64,000 bases of DNA from the NCBI GenBank assembly GCA_002377855.1, contig DFQQ01000010.1, positions 186,001 to 250,000 on the forward strand, read 5' to 3'. This document shows, piece after piece, positions 27,090 through 36,100 of this stretch. The notes under the pieces were generated by a model. The model had not been told where the DNA came from, did no database searches, and saw only the letters and a program-made list of their open reading frames with translations. The stretch's first letter is position 1; each line of letters opens with the position of its first letter. This DNA comes from Acidovorax delafieldii. GTDB lineage: Bacteria > Pseudomonadota > Gammaproteobacteria > Burkholderiales > Burkholderiaceae_C. The position numbers and the translations under genes are program-made.

Positions 27090-28118
27090 ATGAAAAAGAG
27101 AACGTTCGTACACACCGCAGCCGCCCTGGCCTTGGTCAGTGTTTTTTCTGCAGCACACGCCCAGAACACGCCCATCAAATTCCAGCTCGACTGGCGCTTT
27201 GAAGGCCCCGCCGCACTGTTCCTGCAGCCCGCTGCCAAGGGCTACTTCAAGGCTGCGGGCCTGGATGTGGTGGTAGACGCAGGCAATGGTTCGGGTGGCG
27301 CGGTGCAGCGCGTGGCGTCAGGCACCTACGACATGGGGTTCGCGGACCTGGCCGCGGTGATGGAGTTCCACGCCAACAACCCCGACGCGCAGAACAAGCC
27401 CGTGGCGGTGATGATGGTCTACAACAACACGCCCGCTTCGGTGATGGCCCTCAAGAAAAGTGGCATCGCCAAACCCGCCGACCTGGCTGGCAAGAAGCTG
27501 GGAGCGCCGGTGTTTGATGCGGGCCGCCGCGCGTTTCCCATCTTCCAGAAAGCCAACGGCATCGGCAGCGTGCAGTGGACAGCGATGGATCCCCCCCTGC
27601 GCGAAACCATGCTGGTACGCGGTGATGTGGATGCGATCACGGGGTTCACCTTCACCTCGCTGCTGAACCTGGAGGCCCGCGGCATGAAGGCCGCAGACGT
27701 GGTGGTTCTGCCGTATGCGGATTTCGGCGTGAAACTGTACGGCAACGTGATCATCGCCAGCCCCAAGCTCATCAAGGAGAACCCCGGCGCGATCAAGGCC
27801 TTCCTGTCGGCTTTTGCCAAGGGGGCGAAAGAAGTCATCGCCAACCCGGCCGCGTCGATCGAGCATGTGCGCGCGCGAGACGGCATCGCCAATGCCGCGC
27901 TGGAGACCCGCCGGCTGCAACTGGCCATTGAGACCGTCATCAACAGCCCCGACGCACGTGCCGAAGGCTTTGGCCAGGCAAAGCCTGGGCGCTTGGCGCT
28001 GATGGCGTCGCAGGTCTCGGACGCCTTCAACACCAAGACGCGGGTGAAACCCGACGAGGTGTGGAACGGCAGCTTTTTGCCCAGCGCGGCGGAGCTGAAC
28101 ATCTTGCCGAAGAAATGA
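27090..28118 (+). CDS. ABC transporter substrate-binding protein (NMT1/SsuA-like)
   Basis: A 342-residue periplasmic binding protein. Residues 1-24 form a signal peptide (MKKRTFVHTAAALALVSVFS, cleaved after AHA). The mature part has the NMT1/THI5-like pattern of nitrate, sulfonate or pyrimidine-type binding proteins: IKFQLDWRFEGPAALFLQPA, AKGYFKAAGLDVVVDAGNGS, and GTYDMGFADLAAVMEF. The tryptophan and phenylalanine positions resemble the thiamine-precursor/riboflavin-like subgroup, but the ligand cannot be named. GAGCAGGAA precedes the ATG by about nine bases. It starts a three-gene importer with the ATPase at 28358 and the permease at 29200. Confidence 0.9.
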   Translation: MKKRTFVHTAAALALVSVFSAAHAQNTPIKFQLDWRFEGPAALFLQPAAKGYFKAAGLDVVVDAGNGSGGAVQRVASGTYDMGFADLAAVMEFHANNPDAQNKPVAVMMVYNNTPASVMALKKSGIAKPADLAGKKLGAPVFDAGRRAFPIFQKANGIGSVQWTAMDPPLRETMLVRGDVDAITGFTFTSLLNLEARGMKAADVVVLPYADFGVKLYGNVIIASPKLIKENPGAIKAFLSAFAKGAKEVIANPAASIEHVRARDGIANAALETRRLQLAIETVINSPDARAEGFGQAKPGRLALMASQVSDAFNTKTRVKPDEVWNGSFLPSAAELNILPKK

Positions 28119-28357
28119 AGCGCCCCTGAGCCACTTCGCGCCGCCCCCCTCACTCAACTTGCAGCGCGAGCCCGGAGTGGAAAAGCCGCCAGTGCACGCA
28201 GCCTGCGGGCTGCGCGCGCGCTTGGCAGGCCCCGCATGAGGCGCGGGCTTTAGCCACCCTGGGTTCTGCAGTGGCGGGGGGCGCGCACCGCTGTCGATAA
28301 CTGAAATGCACGGGGGCCGTACACGCGGCCCTGTGCGAAACCTCAATTTACGGACCA

Positions 28358-29185
28358 ATGATGCAGGCTGCCGAATCCTATTTTGTGGATTTTCGCGATG
28401 TCTGGCTCGCCTACAACGACGAGCTGCGCGCGCAGAACCACTTTGCTGTCGAAGCCATCGATCTGCAAATCCGCCAGGGCGAGTTCATTGCCATCGTCGG
28501 CCCCTCGGGGTGCGGCAAATCCACATTCATGAAGCTGGCCACGGGCCTGAAGATGCCGTCGATGGGCAAGATCCTGATCGACGGCAAGCCGGTGACCGGG
28601 CCGCTGAAGGTTTCGGGCATGGCCTTCCAGGCCCCGTCGTTGCTGCCCTGGCGCACCACGGTAGACAACGTATTGCTGCCACTGGAGATCGTGGAGCCCT
28701 ACCGCAGCCACTTCAAGCAAAAGCGCAAGGAATACGAAGAGCGCGCCCGCAAGCTGCTTCAAAAGGTAGGGCTTGCCGGCTACGAGGACAAATATCCCTG
28801 GCAGCTTTCGGGCGGCATGCAGCAACGCGCCAGCATCTGCCGCGCTCTGATCCACGAGCCCAAGATGCTGCTGCTGGACGAGCCCTTCGGCGCGCTCGAT
28901 GCCTTCACGCGCGAGGAGCTCTGGTGCATCTTGCGCGACCTTCAGGCCGAGCAGAAGTTCAACGTCATCTTGGTCACACACGACCTGCGCGAAAGCGTAT
29001 TCCTGGCGGACACCGTGTATGTGATGAGCAAGAGCCCCGGCCGCTTTGTGGTGAAGCGGCACATCGAACTGCCCCGCCCGCGCGAGCTGGAGATCACCTA
29101 CACCAAGGAATTCACCGACATCGTGCACGAGTTGCGCGGCCACATCGGCGCCCTGCGAAAAGCCGGTGCCCCCATTCAGCAATAA
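28358..29185 (+). CDS. ABC transporter ATP-binding protein
   Basis: A 275-residue ATPase of the SsuB/TauB class. Walker A is GPSGCGKST at about residue 49, the Q-loop AFQAPSLLPWRTTVDN, the signature LSGGMQQRASICRAL, Walker B MLLLDEPFGALDA, and the H-loop VILVTHDLRESV. All catalytic motifs are intact. It lies 239 bp after the binding protein; this gap is longer than usual for such operons and is GC-rich with small inverted repeats. It is 14 bp before the permease gene. Confidence 0.93.
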   Translation: MMQAAESYFVDFRDVWLAYNDELRAQNHFAVEAIDLQIRQGEFIAIVGPSGCGKSTFMKLATGLKMPSMGKILIDGKPVTGPLKVSGMAFQAPSLLPWRTTVDNVLLPLEIVEPYRSHFKQKRKEYEERARKLLQKVGLAGYEDKYPWQLSGGMQQRASICRALIHEPKMLLLDEPFGALDAFTREELWCILRDLQAEQKFNVILVTHDLRESVFLADTVYVMSKSPGRFVVKRHIELPRPRELEITYTKEFTDIVHELRGHIGALRKAGAPIQQ

Positions 29186-29199
29186 ACCCGCAAGACACC

Positions 29200-29967
29200 A
29201 TGCACAAGAAAACCGTAGAGCGCTGGTCCCCCTGGCTGCTGCTGGCCGCAACCATCGTGCTCTGGCAGATCATCTGCTCGGCCTTCAATGTCTCTGAATT
29301 CATCTTCCCCAGCCCCTGGGCCATCGGCACGCAGTTGGTGGAATTTGGCAGCGTCATCGCAGGCCACGCCTGGCGTACCTTCTGGGTCACCATGGCGGGC
29401 TTTGGCATTGCCATCGTGGTGGGCGTTCTGCTGGGCTTTGTCATCGGCAGCTCTCGCCTGGCCTACGCCGCCGTGTACCCACTGATGACCGCCTTCAACG
29501 CGCTGCCCAAGGCGGCTTTCGTGCCCATCCTGGTGGTGTGGTTCGGCATTGGCGTGGGGCCAGCCATCCTCACGGCATTTCTCATCAGCTTTTTTCCCAT
29601 CATGGTCAACATCGCCACCGGCTTGGCCACCCTGGAGCCCGAGCTGGAAGACGTGCTGCGCGTGCTGGGCGCCAAGCGCTGGGATGTGCTGACCAAGGTG
29701 GGCCTGCCCCGCTCCATGCCGTACTTCTACGGCTCGCTCAAAGTCGCCATCACACTGGCCTTTGTAGGCACCACCGTGAGCGAGATGACCGCCGCCAACG
29801 AAGGCATTGGCTACCTGCTCATCAGCGCGGGCTCGTCCATGCAAATGGGCCTGGCCTTTGCGGGTCTGATGGTGGTGGGCGCCATGGCCATGGCCATGTA
29901 CGAGCTGTTCAGCTGGGTGGAAAAACGCACCACCGGATGGGCGCACCGGGGCTCTCAAGGCGAGTGA
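29200..29967 (+). CDS. ABC transporter permease
   Basis: The 255-residue inner-membrane permease of the SsuC type has about six membrane helices. The EAA loop that docks to the ATPase is LEPELEDVLRVLGAKRWDVL, followed by KVGLPRSMPYFYGSLKVAI. The start at 29200 is 14 bp after the ATPase stop, so the two are cotranscribed. Length is typical. With the binding protein and ATPase it makes a complete importer with one homodimeric permease. Confidence 0.93.
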   Translation: MHKKTVERWSPWLLLAATIVLWQIICSAFNVSEFIFPSPWAIGTQLVEFGSVIAGHAWRTFWVTMAGFGIAIVVGVLLGFVIGSSRLAYAAVYPLMTAFNALPKAAFVPILVVWFGIGVGPAILTAFLISFFPIMVNIATGLATLEPELEDVLRVLGAKRWDVLTKVGLPRSMPYFYGSLKVAITLAFVGTTVSEMTAANEGIGYLLISAGSSMQMGLAFAGLMVVGAMAMAMYELFSWVEKRTTGWAHRGSQGE

Positions 29968-30020
29968 GAGGCTGCGATTGAGTTGAAGGGAACAATGGCG
30001 GGGCCTTGACCAAAAAAAAT

Positions 30021-30068
30021 GGCCCTGGCGTTCGCCAGCAAAGCGCGGATTGCTCCTTTTTTAGGAGC
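30021..30068 (+). repeat. Double-hairpin dispersed repeat, copy 6
   Basis: GGCCCTGGCG... with an imperfect first hairpin; the second is GCTCC-TTTTTTA-GGAGC, a compensated stem like copy 2. Lies between the permease and the patatin gene. Confidence 0.65.
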
Positions 30069-30144
30069 ATTGAGCCAGCCAACCTGCACCGCACAGGAGC
30101 CGCCGCTATACTGCCCGCCCCTTTCCCCGCACGACGGAATCCGC

Positions 30145-31200
30145 ATGCGCCTGACCGTTTTCACACCCTTCACACGCACCGTGGCGGCGGCCCTTGCCGC
30201 CTTGGCGGCCGGGGCCCTGACCGGGTGCGGTGGCACGGCCCCCATCCGCTCGGGCGCAGACCCTCTTGCGCCCACCACGGCAGCCGCTGCCCCCGTGCGC
30301 ATTGGCATTGCGCTGGGCGGGGGCGCCGCCAAGGGGTTTGCGCACATCGGTGTGATCAAGATGCTGGAGGCCAACGGCTTTGTGCCCGCCGTGGTGGCGG
30401 GCACCAGCGCAGGTAGCGTGGTGGGCGCGCTGTATGCCAGCGGCATGAACGCGTTCGAGCTACAGGAAAAAGCCGTCGGGCTCGACGAGTCGAAGATCCG
30501 CGACCTGCAACTGTCATCCGGCGGCCTGGTGCTGGGCCAGCGCCTGGAAGATTATGTGAACGAGCAAGTGCGCCGCCGGCCGCTGGAGCAGTTGCCCAAA
30601 CCGTTTGTGGCCGTGGCCACCCGGCTGGAAGACGGTGAGCGCACTGTGTTTGCACGCGGCAATACCGGCCAGGCGGTGCGCGCGTCAAGCAGCGTGCCCG
30701 GGGTGTTCCAGCCCGTCACCATTGGCAAATACCACTTCGTGGACGGAGGCATCGTGAGCCCTGTGCCGGTGGACGCGGCGCGCCAGCTCGGCGCCGACAT
30801 CGTGGTCGCCGTGGACATCTCCAACAAAGCCCGCGGTCAGTCGCCTGCAGACATGCTGGGCACGCTGGGCCAGTCCATCGCGATCATGGGGCAGAAACTC
30901 GGCCAGGCAGAACTGGCTCGCGCTGACGTCATCATCCGGCCGCAGGTGCTGGACATTGGCTCTGCCGACTTCAGCCAGCGCGCCACCGCCATCGTCGAGG
31001 GCGAAAAAGCAGCGCTTGCCGCCATGCCACAGATCCGTGAACGCGTGGCCAGGCTGCAGGCGGAGCGCGCCAACACCGCTCAAGCAGCTCAGAAAAGAGC
31101 GGCGCAAGAGCAGTTGCAGGCGTGTCTGGAAAGTCGCTCGCGCATGCAAAAGCTCGCGGGCCTCGCGGGCATGGACGACAGCTGTAGCACCGCCAAGTAA
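30145..31200 (+). CDS. Patatin-like phospholipase lipoprotein (RssA-like)
   Basis: A 351-residue patatin-fold serine hydrolase. The signal region ends in a lipobox ALTGC, so it is lipid-anchored. The oxyanion loop GIALGGGAAKGFAHIGVIK, the nucleophile elbow AGTSAGSVVGALYAS and the catalytic aspartate in FVDGGIVSPVPV are intact. The C-terminal part ends in an arginine- and glutamine-rich coiled coil and a final cysteine (DDSCSTAK). The start at 30145 places the signal peptide correctly; the upstream frame from 30019 reads through a repeat copy. Function: acyl ester hydrolysis of membrane lipids, details unknown. Confidence 0.9.
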   Translation: MRLTVFTPFTRTVAAALAALAAGALTGCGGTAPIRSGADPLAPTTAAAAPVRIGIALGGGAAKGFAHIGVIKMLEANGFVPAVVAGTSAGSVVGALYASGMNAFELQEKAVGLDESKIRDLQLSSGGLVLGQRLEDYVNEQVRRRPLEQLPKPFVAVATRLEDGERTVFARGNTGQAVRASSSVPGVFQPVTIGKYHFVDGGIVSPVPVDAARQLGADIVVAVDISNKARGQSPADMLGTLGQSIAIMGQKLGQAELARADVIIRPQVLDIGSADFSQRATAIVEGEKAALAAMPQIRERVARLQAERANTAQAAQKRAAQEQLQACLESRSRMQKLAGLAGMDDSCSTAK

Positions 31201-31206
31201 GGCAAG

Positions 31207-31236
31207 CCCCAAGGCCGCGCCACAGCGGCCTTGGGG
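31207..31236 (+). terminator. Hairpin after the patatin gene, likely terminator
   Basis: CCCCAAGGCCGC at 31207-31218 pairs perfectly with GCGGCCTTGGGG at 31225-31236 around GCCACA. The T tail is missing (TAAAG follows), so efficiency is unsure. Confidence 0.55.
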
Positions 31237-31317
31237 TAAAGTCAGCAGTGAACGGGGCGGCCTCCTTGAGCCGACTGCCCTGGTGCCTTCTCCCAAAAAA
31301 GCCTTCCCTCCCCTCCC

Positions 31318-32088
31318 ATGTCGTCCCCATTTTCAGCCGTCAAACCCAGCCTCAAACTGGCCGACCAAGTCGCCAGCACGCTGGAGGCTGAAATCCGCGC
31401 GGGGCGCATCCGGGCGGGCGACAAGCTGCCGACCGAGGCCGTGCTGGCACAGCAGTTTGAAGTGAGCCGCACGGTGGTGCGCGAAGCGATTTCACGGCTC
31501 AAGTCGCTGGGGCTGGTCGATTCCCGCCAGGGCAGCGGTGTGTATGTCCAAGCCCCCGGCATCGCGCCGCTGCAGTTCGATCTGGCCCACGCAGCATCGC
31601 GCGAAGCGGTGATGCAGATTGTGGAAGTGCGGCGGGCACTGGAGTCTGAAGTGGCCGAACTGGCCGCTCAGCGCCGCAGCGCCGCCGATGTGGCTGCCAT
31701 TCGCAGTGCCATGCAGCGCATCAGCGAAGCGGTTCAGGCCGGCGGGGATGGCGCAGAGGAGGACGTGGAGTTTCACCGCGCCATCGCGCGCGCGGCCGGC
31801 AACCCTTTTCTCATCAGCACGCTGGACTATCTGGCCCGCTTCCTGAGCGGCGCCACACGCGTAACGCGCGCCAACGAAGCCCGGCGCAGTGACTTTGCCC
31901 AGGCCGTGACGCAGGAACACGAACGCATCGCCGCCGCCATTGAAGCCAGCGATCCGGCCGCCGCGCGACAGGCTGCCACCCAACACATGTGCAACGCCTT
32001 GAGCCGCATCGCACAGGCAGACCCGGCCTTCTGGGAGCAACACGGTGCGCGACTGGCGCAACCGTTGGTGAACGCGTCGGCTCACTGA
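31318..32088 (+). CDS. FadR-type GntR regulator of the tetronate operon
   Basis: A 256-residue regulator with an N-terminal winged helix (LADQVASTLEAEIRAGRIRA, EAVLAQQFEVSRTVVREAIS, GSGVYVQAPG) and a C-terminal FCD domain (IVEVRRALESEVAELAA, EFHRAIARAAGNPFL, QEHERIAAAIEASDP). Such regulators bind sugar acids or hydroxyacids and usually repress. It stands just upstream of the GntP permease and the tetronate genes in the same direction, with a tandem repeat tract between. The candidate operator for it is at 32426-32444. Its function is inferred from neighbourhood. Confidence 0.88.
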   Translation: MSSPFSAVKPSLKLADQVASTLEAEIRAGRIRAGDKLPTEAVLAQQFEVSRTVVREAISRLKSLGLVDSRQGSGVYVQAPGIAPLQFDLAHAASREAVMQIVEVRRALESEVAELAAQRRSAADVAAIRSAMQRISEAVQAGGDGAEEDVEFHRAIARAAGNPFLISTLDYLARFLSGATRVTRANEARRSDFAQAVTQEHERIAAAIEASDPAAARQAATQHMCNALSRIAQADPAFWEQHGARLAQPLVNASAH

Positions 32089-32200
32089 ACCACGCAGCCC
32101 CCTGACCTCGGGCTTCGGCCCTCCAGTCCTGCCAGCGCCAGGATCGCTTTGGACCGGACGACGGCGCAGACATGCGCCCCACCTCTCGCGTGGCCCGCCC

Positions 32201-32320
32201 GTGCCCGTGCCCGTGCCCGTGCCCGTGCCCGTGCCCCGTGCCCAGTGCCCAGTGCCCAGTGCCTGGTGCCTGGTGCCTGGTGCCTGGTGCCTGGTGCCTG
32301 GTGCCTGGTGCCTGGTGGGT
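32201..32320 (+). repeat. Compound minisatellite: six GTGCCC units then twelve 7-bp units
   Basis: Six GTGCCC hexamers run from 32201 to 32236. Then come 7-bp units: one CGTGCCC, two AGTGCCC, one AGTGCCT, seven GGTGCCT and one GGTGGGT, ending at 32320. The hexamers share the GTGCC core with the heptamers, so the tract grew stepwise. It lies 180 bp before the permease start. Confidence 0.92.
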
Positions 32321-32425
32321 TATGTTCGCAACAGGCAGTGCCAGCCCCAAGGTGGCGCCATAGCCGCATGCATGGCGCTTCCGTTCGAATTAGGGTTAAC
32401 CCGCAAACTCGGGAATAGTGTAAAT

Positions 32426-32444
32426 TTGTATGATGACCATATAA
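32426..32444. promoter_or_regulatory. Candidate operator for the tetronate regulator
   Basis: TTGTATGATGACCATATAA contains TATG-ATGAC-CATA as an inverted repeat, with further GTATG/CATAT symmetry. It lies 56 bp before the permease start. FadR-family operators are short inverted repeats of this type. The match to a known consensus is not established. Confidence 0.4.
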
Positions 32445-32499
32445 ACACACCAAACGGCCGCCGCTGAGCGCGCCTTTCCATCCCGGAGATATCCCGCAC

Positions 32500-33867
32500 A
32501 TGTCCACCCTCGCACTTCTCGGCATCGGCGCCGGCAGCATTGCCCTGCTCCTGTTACTCATCATTCGCTGGCAGGTCCACGCTTTCGTGGCGATGATGCT
32601 GGTGAGTTTTCTGGTGGCGTTTGCCACGGGCATGCCCATTGGCGACATCATCAGCACGCTGATTGCGGGCATGGGCGGCACGCTGGGTTCTGTCGCCATC
32701 CTCGTGGCGCTGGGCTCCATGCTGGGGCGCATGATCGAGGTCTCCGGCGGAGCAGCCAGCTTGGCCAACCGTTTCACTCAGTTGCTGGGCCCCACGCGGG
32801 TGCCCATGGCGCTCACGGCCGCAGCGCTGGTGCTGGCCATCCCCGTATTTTTTGATGTGGGCTTCATCATCCTCGTGCCCATCGTCTACGGCTTTTGCAA
32901 GGCAGCGGGCGTCAACCCCGTCAAGTTCGGCCTGCCCGTGGCGGGCATCATGCTGGCTGCACACGTCGTGGTGCCTCCGCACCCCGGCATCGTGGGCGGG
33001 GCAGCCATCGTCAAGGGTGACATTGGCTGGATCACCATCATCGGTCTGGCCATCTGCATCCCACTGGCGGCACTGTCGCAGGTCGTGGCGGGCTGGCTCA
33101 ACCGCAAGGGCTATCCCATGCTGCCCACCACGGCAGAGCAGTTTGCCGCCTTCGGCAACAGCGAAGAAAGCACCACCTCGAAACCGCGCAGCGCCCCTGG
33201 GGTGGGCACCATCATGGCGCTCATCCTGATCCCGCTGGCACTCATCATGGCAGGCACCACCGGCGCTACGCTGCTGCCCAAGGGCGACAGCCTGCGCAAC
33301 GTGCTGGGCTTCATCGGCTCGCCCATCTTTGCGCTGATGGTGGCCGTGGGCCTGGCGATGTATCTGCTGGGCCGCAACCAGGGCTGGAACCGCGAGCGCA
33401 CCAACGCCATCATGGAATCCGCCCTGCCCCCCGCCGCCACGGTGATCCTAGTGACGGGCGCGGGCGGCGTGTTTGCCAAGGTGCTCACGGCCAGCGGCAT
33501 TGGCGCGGCGCTGTCGCAAAGCCTCACGGCCACGCACCTGCCGCTCATCCTGCTGGCGTTCATCATCTCGCTGGCCCTGCGCGCTGCACAAGGCTCGGCC
33601 ACCGTGGCCATCATCACCACCTGCGGCCTGCTGGCCGATGCGCTGGCGGGCGGCGGGTACTCGCCCCTGCAAGTGGCGTTGCTCACGGTGGCCATTGGCT
33701 TTGGCGCACTGGGCCTGTCGCACGTCAACGATTCGGGCTTCTGGATCGTGACCCGCTACCTGGGCCTGAGCGTGGGCGATGGCCTGCGCACCTGGACCGT
33801 GCTGACCACCGTGTTGGGCCTGGCGGGCTTTGCCCTCACCGCCCTGCTGTGGGCGCTGGTGGCCTGA
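32500..33867 (+). CDS. GntP-family permease for a sugar acid (probably tetronates)
   Basis: A 455-residue membrane protein of the GntP gluconate permease family, with about 12-14 helices. LLLLIIRWQVHAFVAMMLVS opens the first region. DVGFIILVPIVYGF, PHPGIVGGAAIVKGDIGW, and a C-terminal SHVNDSGFWIVTRYLG block are typical of this family. It imports sugar acids with protons. Sitting before ltnD, otnK, otnC and otnI it should carry L-threonate or erythronate; this is context-based. The start has GGAG about 15 bases upstream (CCCGGAGATATC), a little far. 35 bp separate it from ltnD. Confidence 0.9.
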   Translation: MSTLALLGIGAGSIALLLLLIIRWQVHAFVAMMLVSFLVAFATGMPIGDIISTLIAGMGGTLGSVAILVALGSMLGRMIEVSGGAASLANRFTQLLGPTRVPMALTAAALVLAIPVFFDVGFIILVPIVYGFCKAAGVNPVKFGLPVAGIMLAAHVVVPPHPGIVGGAAIVKGDIGWITIIGLAICIPLAALSQVVAGWLNRKGYPMLPTTAEQFAAFGNSEESTTSKPRSAPGVGTIMALILIPLALIMAGTTGATLLPKGDSLRNVLGFIGSPIFALMVAVGLAMYLLGRNQGWNRERTNAIMESALPPAATVILVTGAGGVFAKVLTASGIGAALSQSLTATHLPLILLAFIISLALRAAQGSATVAIITTCGLLADALAGGGYSPLQVALLTVAIGFGALGLSHVNDSGFWIVTRYLGLSVGDGLRTWTVLTTVLGLAGFALTALLWALVA

Positions 33868-33902
33868 GCCCCCCTTTTGAATTTCATTGAAAGACTGACA
33901 AC

Positions 33903-34826
33903 ATGACAAAACCCACCGTCGGCATCATCGGCCTGGGCGCCATGGGCGCTGGCATTGCCAAGACCCTGCGCAACAACGGTTTCACCATCCACGTGTGCGA
34001 CGTGCGCCCCGGCGTCGCCGATGCCTTTGTGGCCGAAGGCGGCACAGCCCACGCCACCACCGCGTCGCTGGCGGCGGTGAGTGATGTGGTGGTGTCGGTG
34101 GTGGTCAACGCGGCGCAGACCGAGAGCGTGCTGTTCGGCGACGATGGCCAAGGTGGCGCAGCTGCGGCCATGCGCCCTGGCAGCACCTTTGTAATGTGCT
34201 CCACCGTGGACCCCAACTGGTCTGTGTCGCTGGAAGCGCGCCTGAACGCCCTGGGCCTGCACTATGTGGACGCCCCCATCTCCGGCGGCGCCGCCAAGGC
34301 AGCGTCGGGCCAGATGACCATGATGACCTCAGCCAAGCCCGAGGCCTATGCGGCAGCTGGCGCCGTGCTCGACGGCATGGCCGGCAAGGTGTACCGCCTG
34401 GGTGACAAGGCAGGCGCGGGCAGCAAGGTCAAGATCATCAACCAACTGCTGGCCGGTGTGCACATCGCCGTGGCCGCCGAAGCCATGGCCCTGGGCCTGC
34501 GCGAAGGCGTGGAAGCCAGCGCCTTGTATGAAGTGATCACGAACAGCGCGGGCAACAGCTGGATGTTTGAAAACCGCATGGCCCATGTGCTGGCGGGCGA
34601 CTACACACCGCTTTCAGCCGTCGATATTTTTGTGAAGGACCTGGGCTTGGTGCTGGACACCGCACGCGCCAGCAAATTCCCGCTACCGCTCGCCGCCACG
34701 GCGCACCAGATGTTCATGCAGGCATCCACCGCAGGCTTTGCCAAGGAAGATGACAGCGCTGTGATCAAGATCTTCCCTGGCATCACGTTGCCAAACAGTG
34801 AAGGTCCAGGGAAGGACAAGGCATGA
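33903..34826 (+). CDS. ltnD: L-threonate dehydrogenase (beta-hydroxyacid dehydrogenase family)
   Basis: A 307-residue NAD-dependent enzyme of the 3-hydroxyisobutyrate dehydrogenase family that should oxidise L-threonate to 2-oxo-tetronate. The dinucleotide motif is VGIIGLGAMGAGIAKTL, the substrate loop DAPISGGAAKAASGQMTM, and the catalytic lysine lies in KVKIINQLLAGVH. It overlaps otnK by four bases (ATGA). The assignment to L-threonate rests on the operon partners; without them it would be only a hydroxyacid dehydrogenase. Confidence 0.87.
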   Translation: MTKPTVGIIGLGAMGAGIAKTLRNNGFTIHVCDVRPGVADAFVAEGGTAHATTASLAAVSDVVVSVVVNAAQTESVLFGDDGQGGAAAAMRPGSTFVMCSTVDPNWSVSLEARLNALGLHYVDAPISGGAAKAASGQMTMMTSAKPEAYAAAGAVLDGMAGKVYRLGDKAGAGSKVKIINQLLAGVHIAVAAEAMALGLREGVEASALYEVITNSAGNSWMFENRMAHVLAGDYTPLSAVDIFVKDLGLVLDTARASKFPLPLAATAHQMFMQASTAGFAKEDDSAVIKIFPGITLPNSEGPGKDKA

Positions 34827-36100
34827 CGCGTGCACGTGCTCTGCTGGGCTGCATTGCCGACGACTTCACCGGCGCAACCGACCTGGCCAACAACCTGGTG
34901 CGCGCAGGCATGCGCGTGGTGCAGGCCATGGGCGTGCCCACGGCACCTTTGGACACCGAGGCCGATGCCATCGTGGTCGCGCTCAAGTCCCGCACCATTC
35001 CCAAGGGCGATGCCATCGCCCAGTCGCTGGCCGCTCTGCAATGGCTCAAGGCGCAAGGTGCCGAGCAGATCTATTTCAAATACTGCTCCACCTTTGACAG
35101 CACGGCCGAAGGCAACATCGGCCCCGTGACCGATGCGCTGATGCAGGCCCTGGGCACCGACTTCACCATCGCCACGCCCGCCTTCCCTGACAACAAGCGC
35201 ACCGTGTTCAAGGGTTACCTGTTTGTGGGCGATGTGCTGCTGAACGAGAGCGGAATGCAGAACCACCCGCTCACGCCCATGACTGACCCCAACCTGGTGC
35301 GCGTGCTGCAGGCGCAAACGCCCAGCCGCGTGGGCCTGATCGACCACAGCGTGGTCGCGCAGGGCGAGGCCGCCATCCGCGCGCGCATCGACCAACTCAA
35401 GGCCGAGGGTGTGCGCATGGCTGTGGTCGATGCGGTGTCGAACGCCGACCTGATGCGCCTCGGCCCTGCCCTCAAGGGCATGCCGCTGGTGACTGCAGGC
35501 TCGGGCGTGGCCATTGGCCTGCCGGGCAACTTTGGCGTGGCCCCCAGCAACGAGGCCGCACGCCTGCCCCCCGCGCAAGGGCTACAGGCCATCGTGTCGG
35601 GCAGCTGCTCGGTGGCGACCAACCAGCAGGTGATGGATTTCATCAAGGCGGGCAAGCCCGCTCTGGCCATCGACCCGCTGCGCATCGCTGCGGGCGTGGA
35701 CGTCGCCGCCGAAGCGTTGGCCTGGGCCGAAAGCCACATTGGCCAGGGCCCGGTGCTGGTGTATTCCACCGCCGAGCCATCGGCCGTGCGCGCCATTCAG
35801 GGCAAGCTGGGCTCTGAAAAAGCCGGTGCCATGGTGGAGGAAACCATCGCAGCCATTGCACGCGGCCTGGTGCAGCGCGGTGTGCGCCAGCTCATCGTGG
35901 CGGGCGGTGAAACATCCGGAGCCTGCGTGCAGGCCCTGGGCATCACGCAAATGCGCATTGGCGCGCAGATCGACCCCGGCGTGCCGTGGTGCCATGCCGT
36001 GGCACCCGACGCGAAGGACGGGCTGCACATCACGCTGAAGTCGGGCAATTTTGGCAGCACCGACTTCTTCACCAAGGCTTTTGCACAATTGCAGGCATGA
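34823..36100 (+). CDS. otnK: 3-oxo-tetronate 4-kinase
   Basis: A 425-residue kinase of the former DUF1537 family, phosphorylating 3-oxo-tetronate at C4. The N-terminal substrate domain starts LLGCIADDFTGATDLANNLV; the ATP-binding C-terminal domain has VSGSCSVATNQQVMDF and the VAGGETSGACVQALG motif. SKYCSTFDSTAEGNIGPV, here YFKYCSTFDSTAEGNIG, is a family signature. Its start overlaps the stop of ltnD and its stop overlaps the start of otnC, so the three are translationally coupled. Confidence 0.92.
   Translation: MTRARALLGCIADDFTGATDLANNLVRAGMRVVQAMGVPTAPLDTEADAIVVALKSRTIPKGDAIAQSLAALQWLKAQGAEQIYFKYCSTFDSTAEGNIGPVTDALMQALGTDFTIATPAFPDNKRTVFKGYLFVGDVLLNESGMQNHPLTPMTDPNLVRVLQAQTPSRVGLIDHSVVAQGEAAIRARIDQLKAEGVRMAVVDAVSNADLMRLGPALKGMPLVTAGSGVAIGLPGNFGVAPSNEAARLPPAQGLQAIVSGSCSVATNQQVMDFIKAGKPALAIDPLRIAAGVDVAAEALAWAESHIGQGPVLVYSTAEPSAVRAIQGKLGSEKAGAMVEETIAAIARGLVQRGVRQLIVAGGETSGACVQALGITQMRIGAQIDPGVPWCHAVAPDAKDGLHITLKSGNFGSTDFFTKAFAQLQA

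Larger units (their letters stand above)
32089..32499. other. Intergenic region with tandem repeats before the GntP permease
   Basis: 411 bases holding a compound minisatellite (32201-32320), the operator-like site at 32426 and the presumed promoter. Open frames crossing the repeat are low-complexity and not supported. Confidence 0.6.

Noticed and set aside
32149..32467. Proteins read from the minisatellite (AR, PV and LVPGAWC repeats)
   Set aside because: Pure consequence of short tandem repeats in all frames.
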